A stretch of 64,000 nt of DNA. Source: Actinomycetes bacterium. GTDB lineage: Bacteria; Actinomycetota; Coriobacteriia; Coriobacteriales; Eggerthellaceae. This document shows, piece after piece, positions 55,419 to 63,822 of this stretch. Numbering within the stretch: the first letter of the stretch is position 1; each line of letters starts with the position of its first letter. The position numbers were made by a program, and so were the translations under genes. The notes under the pieces were generated by a model. That model was not told the origin of the DNA and did not search any database. It saw nothing but the letters and a program-made list of their open reading frames with translations. The stretch lies in NCBI GenBank assembly GCA_023460315.1, contig JAEWQO010000125.1, positions 62,001 to 126,000 of the forward strand. Direction: 5' to 3'.

Positions 55419-56056
55419 GCTGTTCCTTTCCTCGGTCCCGCATCGGCGATTTCGCGCGAGCGGGCTAGGTGGTGATTCCAGATGGTAAGCGTGTCAGGAT
55501 ACACGCGTTTACGCCGTTCGACAAGGTTGAGAAGGATATGCTGGAAGGTGGCGACGAACAGCTCTTCCAAAGGAACGCTGCCCGCCAGGCCACGGAGGGA
55601 GTCAAGCCCGCCGTAGCGCCGGTTCGGCTCGATGGCGTCGGCTATGTAGACGATCATGTCGAGATCGGTCATCCGCACTGCTCCGGTCGTGTGGAGCTCA
55701 ATGGCGCGGATGACGTCGTCGGGTATGTCGGGATAGGCGCGGGAAAGCGCAGCGGCAGCCGTCGGACCATGCAAAAGCTGCGGCATCTCGGCAAACACGT
55801 AAGGGTCAACCGATACGCCCAGGCTTTCGGCGCGACGGCGTATGCCTTCGTCGTCGTAGTTCTTGTCCCAGTCATGCAAGAGTCCGGCCAACCGCGCCTT
55901 GCGCTCGTCGGCGTCATAAAGCCGCGCGAGGCCCGCCGCCGTGTCGGCGACGCCCAGAGCATGCTTGTAGCGCTTGTCCCGCAAGCGCTGCGCCACCTCG
56001 TTCCTGCGCGCCTCATAGAAGGCGTCAGAGAGCGCATCAACCGGTGAATCAGCCAT
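55415..56056 (-). CDS. yqeK: YqeK-type HD-domain nucleotide hydrolase
   Basis: ATG 56056, overlapping the nadD stop by 8 bp, gives 213 aa. The HD motifs are YKHALGVADTAAGLARLY, LLHDWDKNYDDE (HD pair), ELLHGPTAAAAL-like MPQLLHGPTAAA, IELHTTGAVRMTDLDMIVYIADAIEPNRR. YqeK proteins are symmetric Ap4A hydrolases; position after nadD and before rsfS is the classical one. Confidence 0.94.
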   Translation of the reverse strand: MADSPVDALSDAFYEARRNEVAQRLRDKRYKHALGVADTAAGLARLYDADERKARLAGLLHDWDKNYDDEGIRRRAESLGVSVDPYVFAEMPQLLHGPTAAAALSRAYPDIPDDVIRAIELHTTGAVRMTDLDMIVYIADAIEPNRRYGGLDSLRGLAGSVPLEELFVATFQHILLNLVERRKRVYPDTLTIWNHHLARSREIADAGPRKGTA

Positions 56057-56717
56057 CGAGCATGCCCCCTTCGCGGTACAGCCCCTGCTCGTCAATGTAC
56101 TCGCATACGCACCGCATGGTCAGATAACGGATGGATCTCCCCATCGCGACGCGCCGGCGCAAGTCGCTCGACGAGAGCGCGAGCGCCGTCACTTCCAGAT
56201 AGTCTATGTCAAAAATGCCACGGGACTCGATCTCCGCCCGTTTCTCCTGCGTGAGCACATATCCCGGACGCGTGACCGCTATCAGGCGAGCAAGCCCGGC
56301 GATGGCCTCGCTCTCGCGCCACTGCACGATGCTGAGCACGGCATCGGCTCCCGTGATGAAACACAGCTCGACATTGTCCGGATAATGGGCCCGCAGCTGG
56401 CGCAGGGTGTCCACCGTATAGGTGTCGCCGCCTCGCTCGACCTCGATGGCGCTCACGTCGAATGCCCGGTTGCTCTCGACGGCAGCACGGCACATCGCCA
56501 AGCGCATGGCGGCAGGCGTGATGGCACGGTCGCGCTTGAACACGGGGTTTCCCACCGGAATGAACACGACGGCATCCAGCCCGTAGGCCTCGCGCGCCTG
56601 CTCCGCGCAGGCAAGGTGCCCAATGTGTATAGGATCGAAGGTGCCTCCCATGATGCCGAGGCGGCAAGGGGCGCCATCCTTTCCCAAATCGTCGAATCGC
56701 TCGCTTACCACCGCCAC
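56049..56717 (-). CDS. nadD: Nicotinate-nucleotide adenylyltransferase NadD
   Basis: 222 aa. The nucleotidyltransferase motif is GIMGGTFDPIHIGHLACAEQA, with VVFIPVGNPVFKRDRAITPAAMRLAMCRAA, the YTVDTLRQLRAHYP segment and ALSSSDLRRRVAMGRSIRYL near the C-terminus (SSxxIR-type). It adenylates nicotinate mononucleotide in NAD synthesis. It starts immediately after the proA stop, with no gap, so the two are coupled. Confidence 0.96.
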   Translation of the reverse strand: MAVVSERFDDLGKDGAPCRLGIMGGTFDPIHIGHLACAEQAREAYGLDAVVFIPVGNPVFKRDRAITPAAMRLAMCRAAVESNRAFDVSAIEVERGGDTYTVDTLRQLRAHYPDNVELCFITGADAVLSIVQWRESEAIAGLARLIAVTRPGYVLTQEKRAEIESRGIFDIDYLEVTALALSSSDLRRRVAMGRSIRYLTMRCVCEYIDEQGLYREGGMLDG

Positions 56718-58007
56718 TTATGCGCGCACCTGCCCGTCGCCGCGCAGGACATACTTATATGAGGTGAGCGCAGCCAAGGCGAAGGGGCCGCGGGCGTGCA
56801 GCTTCTGGGTGGAAATGCCTATTTCAGCGCCGAGGCCGAACTGGCCGCCATCGGTGAAGGCGGTCGAGGCGTTGGCATACACGGCCGCTGCATCGACCCG
56901 CGCCAAAAAGCGCTCGCGGGCATCCGCATCCTCGGCGACGATGGCTTCCGAATGCTTGGTTCCATAGCGGTTCACGTGGTCGATGGCCTCATCGATGCCG
57001 TCGACGCATCTGACCGCGAGCTCGGGAGCGAGATACTCGGTCTCCCAATCTTCCTCGGTCGCCGGAGCAAACTGCTCTCCCGGCACAAGCCCAATCGATG
57101 CCGCAAGCTCACACGTCTGCCTGTCCCCGTGCAGGAAGACGTTTCGCTCAGCCATTTCCCGCAGCGCCTTCGGAAGGAAGGAGGGAGCGATGGACGCATC
57201 CACGAGCAGGGTCTCGGCAGCATTGCACACGCCATAGCGGCGGCACTTCGCGTTCACGATGATGTCAAGGGCTTTTGCCTGGTCAGCAGAATGATGAACA
57301 TAAACGTGGCAGTTTCCCGTTCCCGTCTCTATGACCGGAACCTTCGAGGTCTCGACGCAGTGGCGGATCAGGCCCGCGCCGCCGCGGGGAATAAGCACGT
57401 CGATGGTTCCATGAAGCTGCATGAGCTCGTCTGCCGCCGCGCGATCCGTCGTCTCCACCAAACCGATGCAGCCTTGAGGCATGCCGGCTTCAACAGCGGC
57501 GTCATGGAGCACGGCGGCAATGGCCGAATTGGAGTGGGCCGCGAGGCTCCCGCCCCTAAGCACGGCGGCATTGCCGGATTTCAGGCAGATTCCCGCCGCG
57601 TCGGCCGTCACGTTCGGACGGGCCTCATATACGACGGCAACCACGCCGAGAGGAACGCTCACGCGAGTGAGCGCAAGACCGTTGTAGAGCGTGCGCTCTT
57701 CCTGGATTTCCCCCAGAGGGCCAGGCAACGCAGCAAGATCCTCCAGAGCCGACGCCATGGCGTCGACGCGCGCAGAATCAAGCATGAGCCTGTCGATCAG
57801 GCTCTCCTTCGTGCCGGCCAAACGCGCTGAGGCCATATCCCGGTCATTTGCCTCAATGATTGCTTCCGTATGATCGCGGAGGGCCTGGGCCATCGCGCGC
57901 AAGGCGGCGTTCCGCTCATCGTCGGATGTCTGAGAAAGCGGTCCTGCGGCCACCCTGGCCGACTCCGCCATGCGCCGCACTTCGGCGCGAGCACGCTCCT
58001 CGTCCAC
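56718..58007 (-). CDS. proA: Gamma-glutamyl phosphate reductase ProA
   Basis: GTG 58007 with AAGGAG at good spacing gives 429 aa, close to family size; an ATG at 58082 would add 25 unlikely residues. It has RVSVPLGVVAVVYEARPNVTADAAGICLKSGNAAVLRGG, IPRGGAGLIRHCVETSKVPVIETGTGNCHVYV, the active Cys in RRYGVCNAAETLLV, and TDGGQFGLGAEIGISTQKLHARGPFAL. It makes glutamate semialdehyde in proline synthesis. proB, normally adjacent, lies beyond an inverted permease gene. Confidence 0.97.
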   Translation of the reverse strand: MDEERARAEVRRMAESARVAAGPLSQTSDDERNAALRAMAQALRDHTEAIIEANDRDMASARLAGTKESLIDRLMLDSARVDAMASALEDLAALPGPLGEIQEERTLYNGLALTRVSVPLGVVAVVYEARPNVTADAAGICLKSGNAAVLRGGSLAAHSNSAIAAVLHDAAVEAGMPQGCIGLVETTDRAAADELMQLHGTIDVLIPRGGAGLIRHCVETSKVPVIETGTGNCHVYVHHSADQAKALDIIVNAKCRRYGVCNAAETLLVDASIAPSFLPKALREMAERNVFLHGDRQTCELAASIGLVPGEQFAPATEEDWETEYLAPELAVRCVDGIDEAIDHVNRYGTKHSEAIVAEDADARERFLARVDAAAVYANASTAFTDGGQFGLGAEIGISTQKLHARGPFALAALTSYKYVLRGDGQVRA

Positions 58008-58615
58008 GACTTCTCCTTGCTCCTCATAGGCGCCGTCTTGCGGCAAACGCCCGCGCCCGAACCTGCACGCACGCACCGTCAACGTTCTCGGAAGGATGCC
58101 TCTCCCTCAGTCTCTGCCGCCTTTCAGGACAAATCTGCGAGAAACGCTGTCTCTGAAAGACGATACCACAAAGCGATCAGGCGGAGCAAGGCGACCCACT
58201 ATCTTGCGGCCAAGGGCAAAGTCGCCCTTCCCGCAAGGCTGGGCACCGCGGGAATGCAGGTCGGCCGGCACAACGACCAGAGGCTTTGTCTTGAGGGGAA
58301 TGCCTTGATTTGATCCGCGCCCCGAAGCTGATCAACGAACATCCCCCGATCCCCGTCGGGGCGTCGACGGCGGATCGAAGTTTCGGGCCAGAGTGCAAAA
58401 CCCTTGCAACGGCACCGCAAACTGGGCTATGCTACGTGCGTTTTGCATAAAGGGCCGGCACCGTTCCCAGACCCGAGACGGATGTTGCTCCCCTACCCAA
58501 AGAAGCGCGAGGAATCAAGCCGCGTCGACGCATCGCCCCCCGGAAGGGCGCCTTGCGAGAGAACGCAAGCTTCCGACAGTGGCAGCCGGAGGACATGAAG
58601 ACAACGGAGTATCAC
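58008..58615. other. Divergent intergenic region proA / amino-acid permease
   Basis: 608 bp between divergent genes. It holds the permease promoter candidate with flanking inverted repeat (58394-58447) and a short GC hairpin CCCCGTCGGGG near 58352. No ORF with a credible start is seen; no T-box or known riboswitch pattern was recognised. Confidence 0.45.
58394..58447 (+). promoter_or_regulatory. Candidate permease promoter flanked by 8-bp inverted repeat
   Basis: -35 TTGCAA (58404-58409), 18-nt spacer, -10 TATGCT (58428-58433), both 4 of 6 matches. Arms TGCAAAAC (58394-58401) and GTTTTGCA (58440-58447) bracket it exactly, from just before the -35 to the start-site region, as an operator for a looping or bipartite regulator might. 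Confidence 0.4.
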
Positions 58616-60136
58616 ATGGATCTGTTTCGCACCAAATCAATCGAACAATCTCTCGCCGAAGCCGAAGAGCCCGAGTTCAAACTCAAGAAATCCCTCAATG
58701 CGCTTGACTTGGTTGTTTTTGGAATAGGCGTGATCATCGGGGCAGGCATCTTCACCCTGACAGGCAGGGCAGCCCATGAGCTTGCCGGACCCGCCGTTGT
58801 TCTCAGCTTCGTCCTCGCCGCCGCCTGCTGCTCCCTTGCCGCCATGTGCTATGCGGAGTTTTCCTCCACCGTGCCAGTTTCCGGATCGGCCTACACCCTG
58901 AGCTATATCGCCCTCGGAGAGATCGTGGCCTGGATAATCGGGTGGGACCTGCTTCTGGAGCTGCTCTTGGCTGCATCGGTCGTCGCTCAGGGTTGGAGCA
59001 GCTATTTCAGCATGCTCGTCGGAAACTGGATATCCCTGCCGCCCGAACTCACCTACGGAGGAGTCGTCGACCTGCCTGCAATCATCCTGATTTTGGCACT
59101 GGGGATTCTCATGGTTTTCGGCATCAAGGAATCGCTTCGGGTCAACATGGTGCTGGTGGCTCTCAAGCTGTTCATTGTGGTGTTTGTCATACTTGCCGGC
59201 ATACAGTTCATCGACCCGTCGAATTGGACTCCTTTTGTCCCAGCCGAACAGGTTAAAGACACGACGGCGGCCTCAATGATGGCCCAGCCGCTCATTCAGT
59301 TCTTCTCGGGCAGCTCCCCCACCACATTCGGCCTGGGCGGGATAGTCTCGGCGGCCTCGTTGGTGTTCTTTGCCTACATAGGCTTCGATGTCGTTGCCAC
59401 CACCGCCGAGGAGACCAAGCATCCGCAGAGGGACCTCCCCATCGGCATCCTGGCCTCGCTCGCAATCTGCACCGTGCTGTATTGCGTCACGTCGTTGGTG
59501 GTCACCGGCATGGTCCCCTACGATCAGCTGTCCGCATCGGCCTCCTTGGCGCAAGCCTTTGCCTTTCACGGGCAAAGCTGGATGTCCATCCTGGTGTCAG
59601 CTGGTGCGGTTGCCGGCCTCACCAGCGTCGTCCTGACCATGATGACGGGGGCAACCAGGCTCGTCTTTTCCATGGGACGCGACAACCTGCTTCCGAGAGC
59701 TCTATCGAAGGTCCATCCCACATTCAGGACCCCTTGGCTCATCGGCATCATCATCGCCGTCGTGTGTGCCGCAGTTGCCGGATTCACCCCTATCGGCCTG
59801 CTTGAGGAAATGGTCAACATCGGAACGTTGAGCGCATTTCTTTTGGTCAGCATCGGCGTCTTGGTGCTCAGAAAGAAGCGGCCCGACCTTCATCGGCCCT
59901 TCAGGGTGCCGGGCGTTCCCGTCGTGCCGATTCTGTCGGCCCTGATCTGCCTGTACCTCATGGTCAACCTTTCGGTTGAAACCTGGCTGCGCTTCGTTGT
60001 CTGGCTGGCGGTGGGGTTTGTGATCTATTTCTCCTACTCGCGCAAGCATTCCCGACTTTCATCCACCAACAGGGAAGGACGCGAGGATTCGCCCACTCTG
60101 GAGAAGGGCACAGCGGCAGGCGAAACCTCCCGATAA
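58616..60136 (+). CDS. APC-superfamily (CAT-like) amino acid permease
   Basis: ATG 58616 (CGGAG upstream) starts MDLFRTKSIEQSLAEAEEPEFKLKKSLNALDLVVFGIGVIIGAGIFTLTG, the start typical of YfnA/CAT permeases; 506 aa. About 12 membrane spans, with GIGVIIGAGIF in TM1, FFAYIGFDVVATTAEETKHPQRDLPIGI and RLVFSMGRDNLLPRALSKVHPTFRTPW. It imports a cationic or neutral amino acid; substrate not determinable. It is inserted in reverse orientation between proB and proA. Confidence 0.93.
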   Translation: MDLFRTKSIEQSLAEAEEPEFKLKKSLNALDLVVFGIGVIIGAGIFTLTGRAAHELAGPAVVLSFVLAAACCSLAAMCYAEFSSTVPVSGSAYTLSYIALGEIVAWIIGWDLLLELLLAASVVAQGWSSYFSMLVGNWISLPPELTYGGVVDLPAIILILALGILMVFGIKESLRVNMVLVALKLFIVVFVILAGIQFIDPSNWTPFVPAEQVKDTTAASMMAQPLIQFFSGSSPTTFGLGGIVSAASLVFFAYIGFDVVATTAEETKHPQRDLPIGILASLAICTVLYCVTSLVVTGMVPYDQLSASASLAQAFAFHGQSWMSILVSAGAVAGLTSVVLTMMTGATRLVFSMGRDNLLPRALSKVHPTFRTPWLIGIIIAVVCAAVAGFTPIGLLEEMVNIGTLSAFLLVSIGVLVLRKKRPDLHRPFRVPGVPVVPILSALICLYLMVNLSVETWLRFVVWLAVGFVIYFSYSRKHSRLSSTNREGREDSPTLEKGTAAGETSR

Positions 60137-60143
60137 AAGGGAT

Positions 60144-60190
60144 GGGGGTCGGCACCTCCCCGCGCCAAGCCGGGATCGGCGCCGACCCCC
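60144..60190. terminator. 10-bp hairpin between convergent permease and proB
   Basis: Arms GGGGGTCGGC (60144-60153) and GCCGACCCCC (60181-60190), 27-nt loop containing a further CCGGGATCGG stretch. It begins 8 bp after the permease stop and could end transcription from both sides, though no T-run is present. Confidence 0.45.
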
Positions 60191-60296
60191 TCGGTCTATC
60201 GTGCCGTTCACGGCTGAGACAGCCTTCATTTTGCGACAGGCAAAGCCTTCAAGCCCTCCGGCCGTCGCGATAAACAAGGAGCTTCACGGTGCCCGA

Positions 60297-61520
60297 TCAC
60301 TCGAACACCACCAACTCGTCGCGATGCACGAGGGGCCTGTCAGCCAAATGGGCAAGCAGGCGATTCTCACGCAGTTCGTCGCGCGTCTTTCCCACAGCCA
60401 AGCACACCTCGTCGCAGGAAGCCAACGCCTTTCCCCGCGCAAACAGATGGCCCCGCTCATCCTTGATGTCGATGATGTCATCGGCATCGAAACGCCCCTC
60501 GACCGCCGCCACGCCCACCGGAAGCAAAGAGCTTCCCTTTGCGATGAGCGCCGTCTTGGCCCCCGCGTCCACGACCACCGCGCCATGGGCGGCATCCCCC
60601 AGCGCAATCCACAGCTTCCGCGGCGTGATCTCATGCGGCCTGCGCGCAGCCACGAACCGCGTCCCCACGTCCTCGCCAGCCGCCACATCCACGATGACGT
60701 TTGGACGCCGCCCATTGCAGACGACCAGCGGAATGCCCGCCACCATAAGCACCCGTGCCGCCTTGATCTTCGTGATCATGCCGCCCGAGCCAACCGTGGT
60801 GCCAGCCTCTCCAGCCACGGCCATGATGTCCTGGTCGATGACCTCGACGCGCGGTATGAGCTTCGCGGTGGGCACATGGTGTGGATTGGCGTCGTACAGG
60901 CCGTCGATGTCGGACAGTATGACCATGAGGTCGGCTTCGATGAGACAGGCGGCAAGGGCGGCGAGCGTGTCGTTGTCACCAAAGCGAATCTGCTCGACCG
61001 AGACGGTGTCGTTCTCGTTCACGATGGGAACAACCCCCAATTCGAGCAGCCGGAACAACGTGTCCCGAGCATGCAGGTACGCCCGACGGTCGGCCGTGTC
61101 GCGCCGGGTCAGCAAAACCGTCGAGGTCGTGATGCCATAGGGAGCGAACGCCTCGGCATAGGCGGTGGCAAGGGCGCTCTGTCCCACCGAGGCCGCCGCT
61201 TGAAGGCTCGGCATGTCATGTGGGCGCTTGGCGATGCCAAGTGCCTCAAGCCCACAGGCTATCGCCGCCGACGTCACGATGACCGGCTGCCAACCGGCAT
61301 CCCGCACGCGGGCAATCTGATCGGCGATCGTCCGCAGGTAGTCATAGTCAATGGAGCTCTCCGACGTCGTGAGCGTCGATGACCCTATCTTCACGACCAG
61401 CGGCCGACTCGGCCTCTCGCGTTCGTCAGCGTCCGTCACCGCCCGCCCCGATGCAGCAACGGCACATCCGTCAGACGCAGCGCCCCGGGCGGCAGATGAG
61501 CCGCAAGACCGTCCCATCAC
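60297..61520 (-). CDS. proB: Glutamate 5-kinase ProB
   Basis: Up to 407 aa. The amino-acid kinase domain has LVVKIGSSTLT, VIVTSAAIACGLEALG, ATAYAEAFAPYG, VPIVNENDTVSVEQIRFGDNDTLAALAA and VGSGGMITKIKAARV; a C-terminal PUA domain follows (KGSSLLPVGVAAVEGRFDADDIIDI). It performs the first step of proline synthesis. The first ~35 residues are Ala/Gly/Ser-rich and atypical, but the start overlaps the obg stop (ATGATGG), supporting translation from 61520 or 61517. Confidence 0.95.
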   Translation of the reverse strand: MMGRSCGSSAARGAASDGCAVAASGRAVTDADERERPSRPLVVKIGSSTLTTSESSIDYDYLRTIADQIARVRDAGWQPVIVTSAAIACGLEALGIAKRPHDMPSLQAAASVGQSALATAYAEAFAPYGITTSTVLLTRRDTADRRAYLHARDTLFRLLELGVVPIVNENDTVSVEQIRFGDNDTLAALAACLIEADLMVILSDIDGLYDANPHHVPTAKLIPRVEVIDQDIMAVAGEAGTTVGSGGMITKIKAARVLMVAGIPLVVCNGRRPNVIVDVAAGEDVGTRFVAARRPHEITPRKLWIALGDAAHGAVVVDAGAKTALIAKGSSLLPVGVAAVEGRFDADDIIDIKDERGHLFARGKALASCDEVCLAVGKTRDELRENRLLAHLADRPLVHRDELVVFE

Positions 61521-62920
61521 AGCTCAAGTCCCTTGAACACATCCTCCGACACCAAGGTCGACTCGAATTCGAACGCCCGGCCGGCAACGCGAATCTCGTC
61601 TCCATCGACAGCTCCTGCCCGCTCAAGCTCCCGCTCCACGCCCAAACGCTTGAGGCGGTGCTGGAGAAAAGCGATGGCCTCGTCGTTGTCCCAGTCCGTC
61701 TGCACCACCATGCGCTCGACCTGAGGACCGGTGACGCGGAAGATGTTGTCTGAGAGCTTCTTGACCTGGAAGCTCCTGTCACGCTCGGAATGCCTATGCT
61801 CCCATACCTGGTCATAGGCCGGCGCCTCGTCAAGCAGCGCACGCGCCTGCTCCCGCAATTCATGGACCTTCGATGCGATGGCCGCCTTCAATCCGTCAAC
61901 CCCCTGGCCGGTCAGAGCACTCACCCGGTAGAGCTTTGGATCGATGGGACTTGCGGAAAACTCGTCCCCGCCAGCTGCCGCGACCGAGTCCTCCCGAACG
62001 CGTGCTGCCAGTCTGTCGGCGGCTTCCTCAACGCCTGCCACGTCAATCTTGTTTGCCACGACTATACGCGGACGGGCCGCCAGCTCGTCGGCATAGAGGG
62101 CCAGTTCGCGATTGATGGTCTCATAGTCCTCAAGGGGATCACGTCCCTCGTAGTCGCCCGTGAGGTCAACCACGTGGACAATGAGCGCCGTGCGCTCGAT
62201 ATGGCGGAGAAACTCATGTCCCAGGCCCCGTCCCTCGTGAGCGCCCTCGATGAGGCCGGGAATATCCGCAATCACAAAGCTGCTGTCGCCCGATCGCGCC
62301 ACACCGAGATTTGGCACGATGGTCGTGAACGGATAGCCAGCAATCTTGGGGCGCGCAGCGCTCATCTTGGCAATGAGCGACGACTTGCCAGCCGAGGGCA
62401 TCCCCACAAGCGCCGCATCCGCCATCAGCTTCATCTCGAGCTCTATCCAAAGCTCCTGGGCTGGTTCTCCCAGTTCGGCAAAGGCCGGCGCACGACGGGT
62501 GGGCGTGACGAAGTGGATGTTGCCACGACCGCCCATACCGCCCCGAGCCACCGTCACCCGCTCGCCATCGTGCGTCAGGTCGGCAATGAGCTCGCCGGTG
62601 CCGTCGGAATCCGATTCCTCCCCGAGGCACGTGCGAACAACCGTCCCCACCGGAACTTTGAGGATCAGGTCTTCCCCGGTCGCCCCATGCATGCGCGCAC
62701 CCTTGCCATGGATGCCGCGATCCGCCTTGAAATGATGCTTGAAACGATACTCGATGAGAGAAGACAGGCTTGCATCCGCTTCGACGATCACGTTGCCGCC
62801 GTGTCCTCCGTCGCCGCCATCCGGCCCGCCTTTCGGAACATGGGCCTCTCGACGAAAGGACATGCACCCGGCACCGCCGTCGCCGCCCTTCACCTGTATG
62901 CGCACTTTGTCGATAAACAT
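61517..62920 (-). CDS. obg: GTPase ObgE/CgtA
   Basis: 467 aa. The Gly-rich Obg fold starts MFIDKVRIQVKGGDGGAGCMSFRREAHVPKGGPDGGDGG, then the G domain (GMPSAGKSSLI, FTTIVPNLG, ADIPGLIEGAHEGRGLGHEFLRHIERT, NKID) and a C-terminal OCT domain (about 360-435, RVTGPQVERMVVQTDWDNDEAIAFLQHRLKRLGVE). Obg acts in 50S assembly and stringent signalling. It overlaps proB by 4 bp and has its own promoter candidate after the rpmA terminator. Confidence 0.97.
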   Translation of the reverse strand: MFIDKVRIQVKGGDGGAGCMSFRREAHVPKGGPDGGDGGHGGNVIVEADASLSSLIEYRFKHHFKADRGIHGKGARMHGATGEDLILKVPVGTVVRTCLGEESDSDGTGELIADLTHDGERVTVARGGMGGRGNIHFVTPTRRAPAFAELGEPAQELWIELEMKLMADAALVGMPSAGKSSLIAKMSAARPKIAGYPFTTIVPNLGVARSGDSSFVIADIPGLIEGAHEGRGLGHEFLRHIERTALIVHVVDLTGDYEGRDPLEDYETINRELALYADELAARPRIVVANKIDVAGVEEAADRLAARVREDSVAAAGGDEFSASPIDPKLYRVSALTGQGVDGLKAAIASKVHELREQARALLDEAPAYDQVWEHRHSERDRSFQVKKLSDNIFRVTGPQVERMVVQTDWDNDEAIAFLQHRLKRLGVERELERAGAVDGDEIRVAGRAFEFESTLVSEDVFKGLEL

Positions 62921-62962
62921 TAGGGCACCTCTATCTCATCCTCGGCTCAAGAAGCGGGAACC

Positions 62963-62992
62963 GGGATAGGCTTTGTAACCACATTGGGTCAA
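62963..62992 (-). promoter_or_regulatory. Candidate obg-proB promoter
   Basis: Minus-strand -35 TTGACC (62992-62987), 18-nt spacer, -10 TATCCC (62968-62963), just after the rpmA terminator and about 45 bp before the obg ATG. Confidence 0.4.
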
Positions 62993-63001
62993 ATTGTATA
63001 T

Positions 63002-63030
63002 GAAAATGCCCCCTGCTCTGCAGAGGGCAT
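63002..63030 (-). terminator. Intrinsic terminator after rplU-rpmA
   Basis: Minus strand: ATGCCCTCTGC (63030-63020), loop AGA, GCAGGGGGCAT (63016-63006), 11 bp with one G-U pair, followed by TTTT (63005-63002). It lies 40 bp past the rpmA stop and separates the ribosomal-protein unit from obg. Confidence 0.8.
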
Positions 63031-63070
63031 GCTGAAAACAGATGAACGTTACGCAGTCGCGAGACAAAAC

Positions 63071-63322
63071 CTACGCTTCGGGACGAACGTGGATCCTACG
63101 CTTCACGCCTTGCGTGAATTCCAGCGTTCCGTCGCACAGGGCGAACAAGGTGTCATCTTTGCCGCGACCGACATTGTCGCCCGGGTGAAATTTCGTCCCG
63201 CGCTGACGGACGATGACGTTGCCCGTCTTGACAGCCTGGCCGCCAAACATCTTCACACCGAGTCGTTGCGCATGGGAATCGCGACCGTTACGCGAAGATC
63301 CGAGACCTTTCTTGTGAGCCAT
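63071..63322 (-). CDS. rpmA: 50S ribosomal protein L27
   Basis: 83 aa: MAHKKGLGSSRNGRDSHAQRLGVKMFGGQAVKTGNVIVRQRGTKFHPG, GRGKDDTLFALCDGTLEF. It starts directly with the mature AHKKG sequence, without the cleaved N-terminal extension found in many Firmicutes. L27's N-terminus reaches the peptidyl-transferase centre. It follows rplU by 18 bp. Confidence 0.98.
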   Translation of the reverse strand: MAHKKGLGSSRNGRDSHAQRLGVKMFGGQAVKTGNVIVRQRGTKFHPGDNVGRGKDDTLFALCDGTLEFTQGVKRRIHVRPEA

Positions 63323-63340
63323 GGTGCTTCCTCCCTTGCT

Positions 63341-63730
63341 TTATTCGGCGTCGTCCGACGCGGGCTTCTCGACAGGTTCCTCAACAGCCTTGGCCTTCTT
63401 GGCAGCCGGCTTCTTGGCCTTTGCCGAGCCGATCGAATCGATCTCGACGCGAGTCAGCATCTGACGATGGCCGCGCATCTTCTTGTAGTTCTTGCGCTTC
63501 TTGAACTTGAACACCAGCTGCTTCTCACCCCGGAACTGCTCCAAGATGATGGCGGTGACCTTGGTCGCGGCGGCCTTGGCCGGATCGGCCTCGACCTTCT
63601 TGCCGTCGACGATGCAAATGGCATCAAGCTCGACCTTTGCGCCAACCTCGGCGTCGAGCTTCTCGATGTTCAGTTTGTCTCCGGGGGCAACCTTGTACTG
63701 CTTGCCGCCCGTCTTTACGATTGCGTACAT
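63341..63730 (-). CDS. rplU: 50S ribosomal protein L21 with Lys/Ala-rich tail
   Basis: ATG 63730 with GAGGAG upstream gives 129 aa; the longer frame to 63787 covers the leader hairpin. It starts MYAIVKTGGKQYKVAPGDKLNIEKLDAEVG, with KFKKRKNYKKMRGHRQMLTRVEI typical of L21. The last ~27 residues (KAKKPAAKKAKAVEEPVEKPASDDAE) are an extra tail beyond the usual ~103 residues. First gene of the rplU-rpmA unit. Confidence 0.97.
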   Translation of the reverse strand: MYAIVKTGGKQYKVAPGDKLNIEKLDAEVGAKVELDAICIVDGKKVEADPAKAAATKVTAIILEQFRGEKQLVFKFKKRKNYKKMRGHRQMLTRVEIDSIGSAKAKKPAAKKAKAVEEPVEKPASDDAE

Positions 63731-63758
63731 GAACGTCTCCTCATTTATTTTCAATCTG

Positions 63759-63777
63759 CACTCCCTTGCGGGGAGTG
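63759..63777 (-). promoter_or_regulatory. Leader hairpin before rplU
   Basis: CACTCCC/GGGAGTG, 7 bp with a 5-nt loop, in the short predicted 5' leader, 28 bp before the ATG. L21 operons of other bacteria have structured leaders; whether this binds L21 is unknown. Confidence 0.4.
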
Positions 63778-63793
63778 GAAAACGCAAGGTAAT

Positions 63794-63822
63794 ATCCTAT
63801 CAGCGCGTCACCATCGAGTCAA
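63794..63822 (-). promoter_or_regulatory. rplU-rpmA promoter
   Basis: Minus-strand -35 TTGACT (63822-63817), 17-nt spacer, -10 TAGGAT (63799-63794). Good match and ideal spacing. The predicted start is near 63787, giving a leader of about 57 nt that contains the hairpin. Confidence 0.65.
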
